Assembly (NCBI GenBank): GCA_018065225.1
Contig: JAGHTS010000079.1
Span: 1 to 5,956, forward strand
DNA: 5,956 bases
DNA from: Candidatus Phascolarctobacterium caballi
Lineage (GTDB): Bacteria > Bacillota > Negativicutes > Acidaminococcales > Acidaminococcaceae
Direction: 5' to 3'
This document shows, in pieces, positions 5,855 to 5,956 of this stretch (position 1 is the stretch's first letter; each line of letters starts with the position of its first letter). Position numbers and translations under genes: made by a program. The notes below the pieces were generated by a model that saw only the letters and a list, made by a program, of their open reading frames with translations, did no database searches and was not told the DNA's origin.

Positions 5855-5956
5855 GGGTCCTGTCAAGAATTATGTGTAAACGATTTCTTTAAGTTTTAGC
5901 TCACACCATATATTTCATCAAAAATCTGATTGATTTCTATACTCGTTTCTTCAAAC
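5855..5956. mobile_element. Probable end of an IS256-like insertion sequence, cut by window edge
   Basis: At 5855-5880 the sequence reads GGGTCCTGTCAAG and then AATTATGTGTAAA, which resembles terminal inverted repeats of IS256-family (mutator-type) elements as I remember them (..CTGTCAAG..AATTGTGTAAA). Sixteen bases inside it an ORF on the minus strand ends, the usual arrangement at a transposase 3' end. The other inverted repeat and any target duplication are outside the window or not recognisable. The family assignment rests on memory of end sequences only. Confidence 0.45.
5896..5956 (-). CDS. C-terminal tail of minus-strand ORF, possibly transposase (partial)
   Basis: On the minus strand one frame is open from the right edge to a TAA at 5898-5896, giving the last 19 residues EETSIEINQIFDEIYGVS preceded by Phe. 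The other two frames cannot be judged from so short a stretch. The tail is acidic and amphipathic and carries no diagnostic motif, so the product cannot be named from it. The transposase suggestion comes only from the adjoining IS-like terminal sequence, 16 bp beyond the stop codon. It converges on rpsO, which would be consistent with an insertion after the rpsO terminator. Confidence 0.4.
   Translation of the reverse strand, partial: FEETSIEINQIFDEIYGVS

Overview
This window is a conserved translation and ribosome-biogenesis operon of a low-GC Gram-positive-lineage bacterium. All identified complete genes lie on the + strand, in the order infB (5' end missing) - rbfA - nrnA (interrupted) - truB - ribF - rpsO. 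This order is the usual nusA/infB operon tail of Bacillota. The low GC, the Gln/Arg/Gly/Asn-rich infB N-terminus and strong GGAGG-type ribosome binding sites fit Bacillota. A Negativicutes-like origin (Acidaminococcus/Phascolarctobacterium/Veillonella relatives) is my guess from protein flavour and is not proven.

Region by region: 2-2179 is infB, open at the left edge because its frame continues without a stop to position 2. It is followed 10 bp later by rbfA (2190-2561). 2542-3504 is nrnA, a DHH/DHHA1 nanoRNase/pAp phosphatase whose frame is intact except for one in-frame TAG at 3022-3024, just before catalytic motif IV. truB (3501-4379) starts in the nrnA stop codon (ATGA). ribF (4354-5238) overlaps truB by 26 bp. 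A candidate promoter in the last codons of ribF drives an approximately 80-nt leader, which can fold into a hairpin whose loop is complementary to the rpsO Shine-Dalgarno. rpsO (5324-5587) ends at a strong intrinsic terminator (5599-5633).

Downstream of the terminator the character changes. 5640-5854 is very AT-rich, has no credible gene, and carries several perfect palindromes, including a pair of TGACGTCA sites 20 bp apart. From about 5855 to the right edge there is what looks like the end of an IS256-like insertion sequence with the last codons of a minus-strand ORF. The usual rpsO neighbour pnp is not seen in the 369 bp available.

Functionally the genes cover initiation (IF2), 30S maturation (RbfA, S15), tRNA pseudouridine-55 synthesis (TruB), nanoRNA/pAp turnover (NrnA) and flavin cofactor synthesis (RibF). 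I do not see a novel multi-gene system. The points that deserve a second look are the amber codon in nrnA, the rpsO leader and the palindromic intergenic region.
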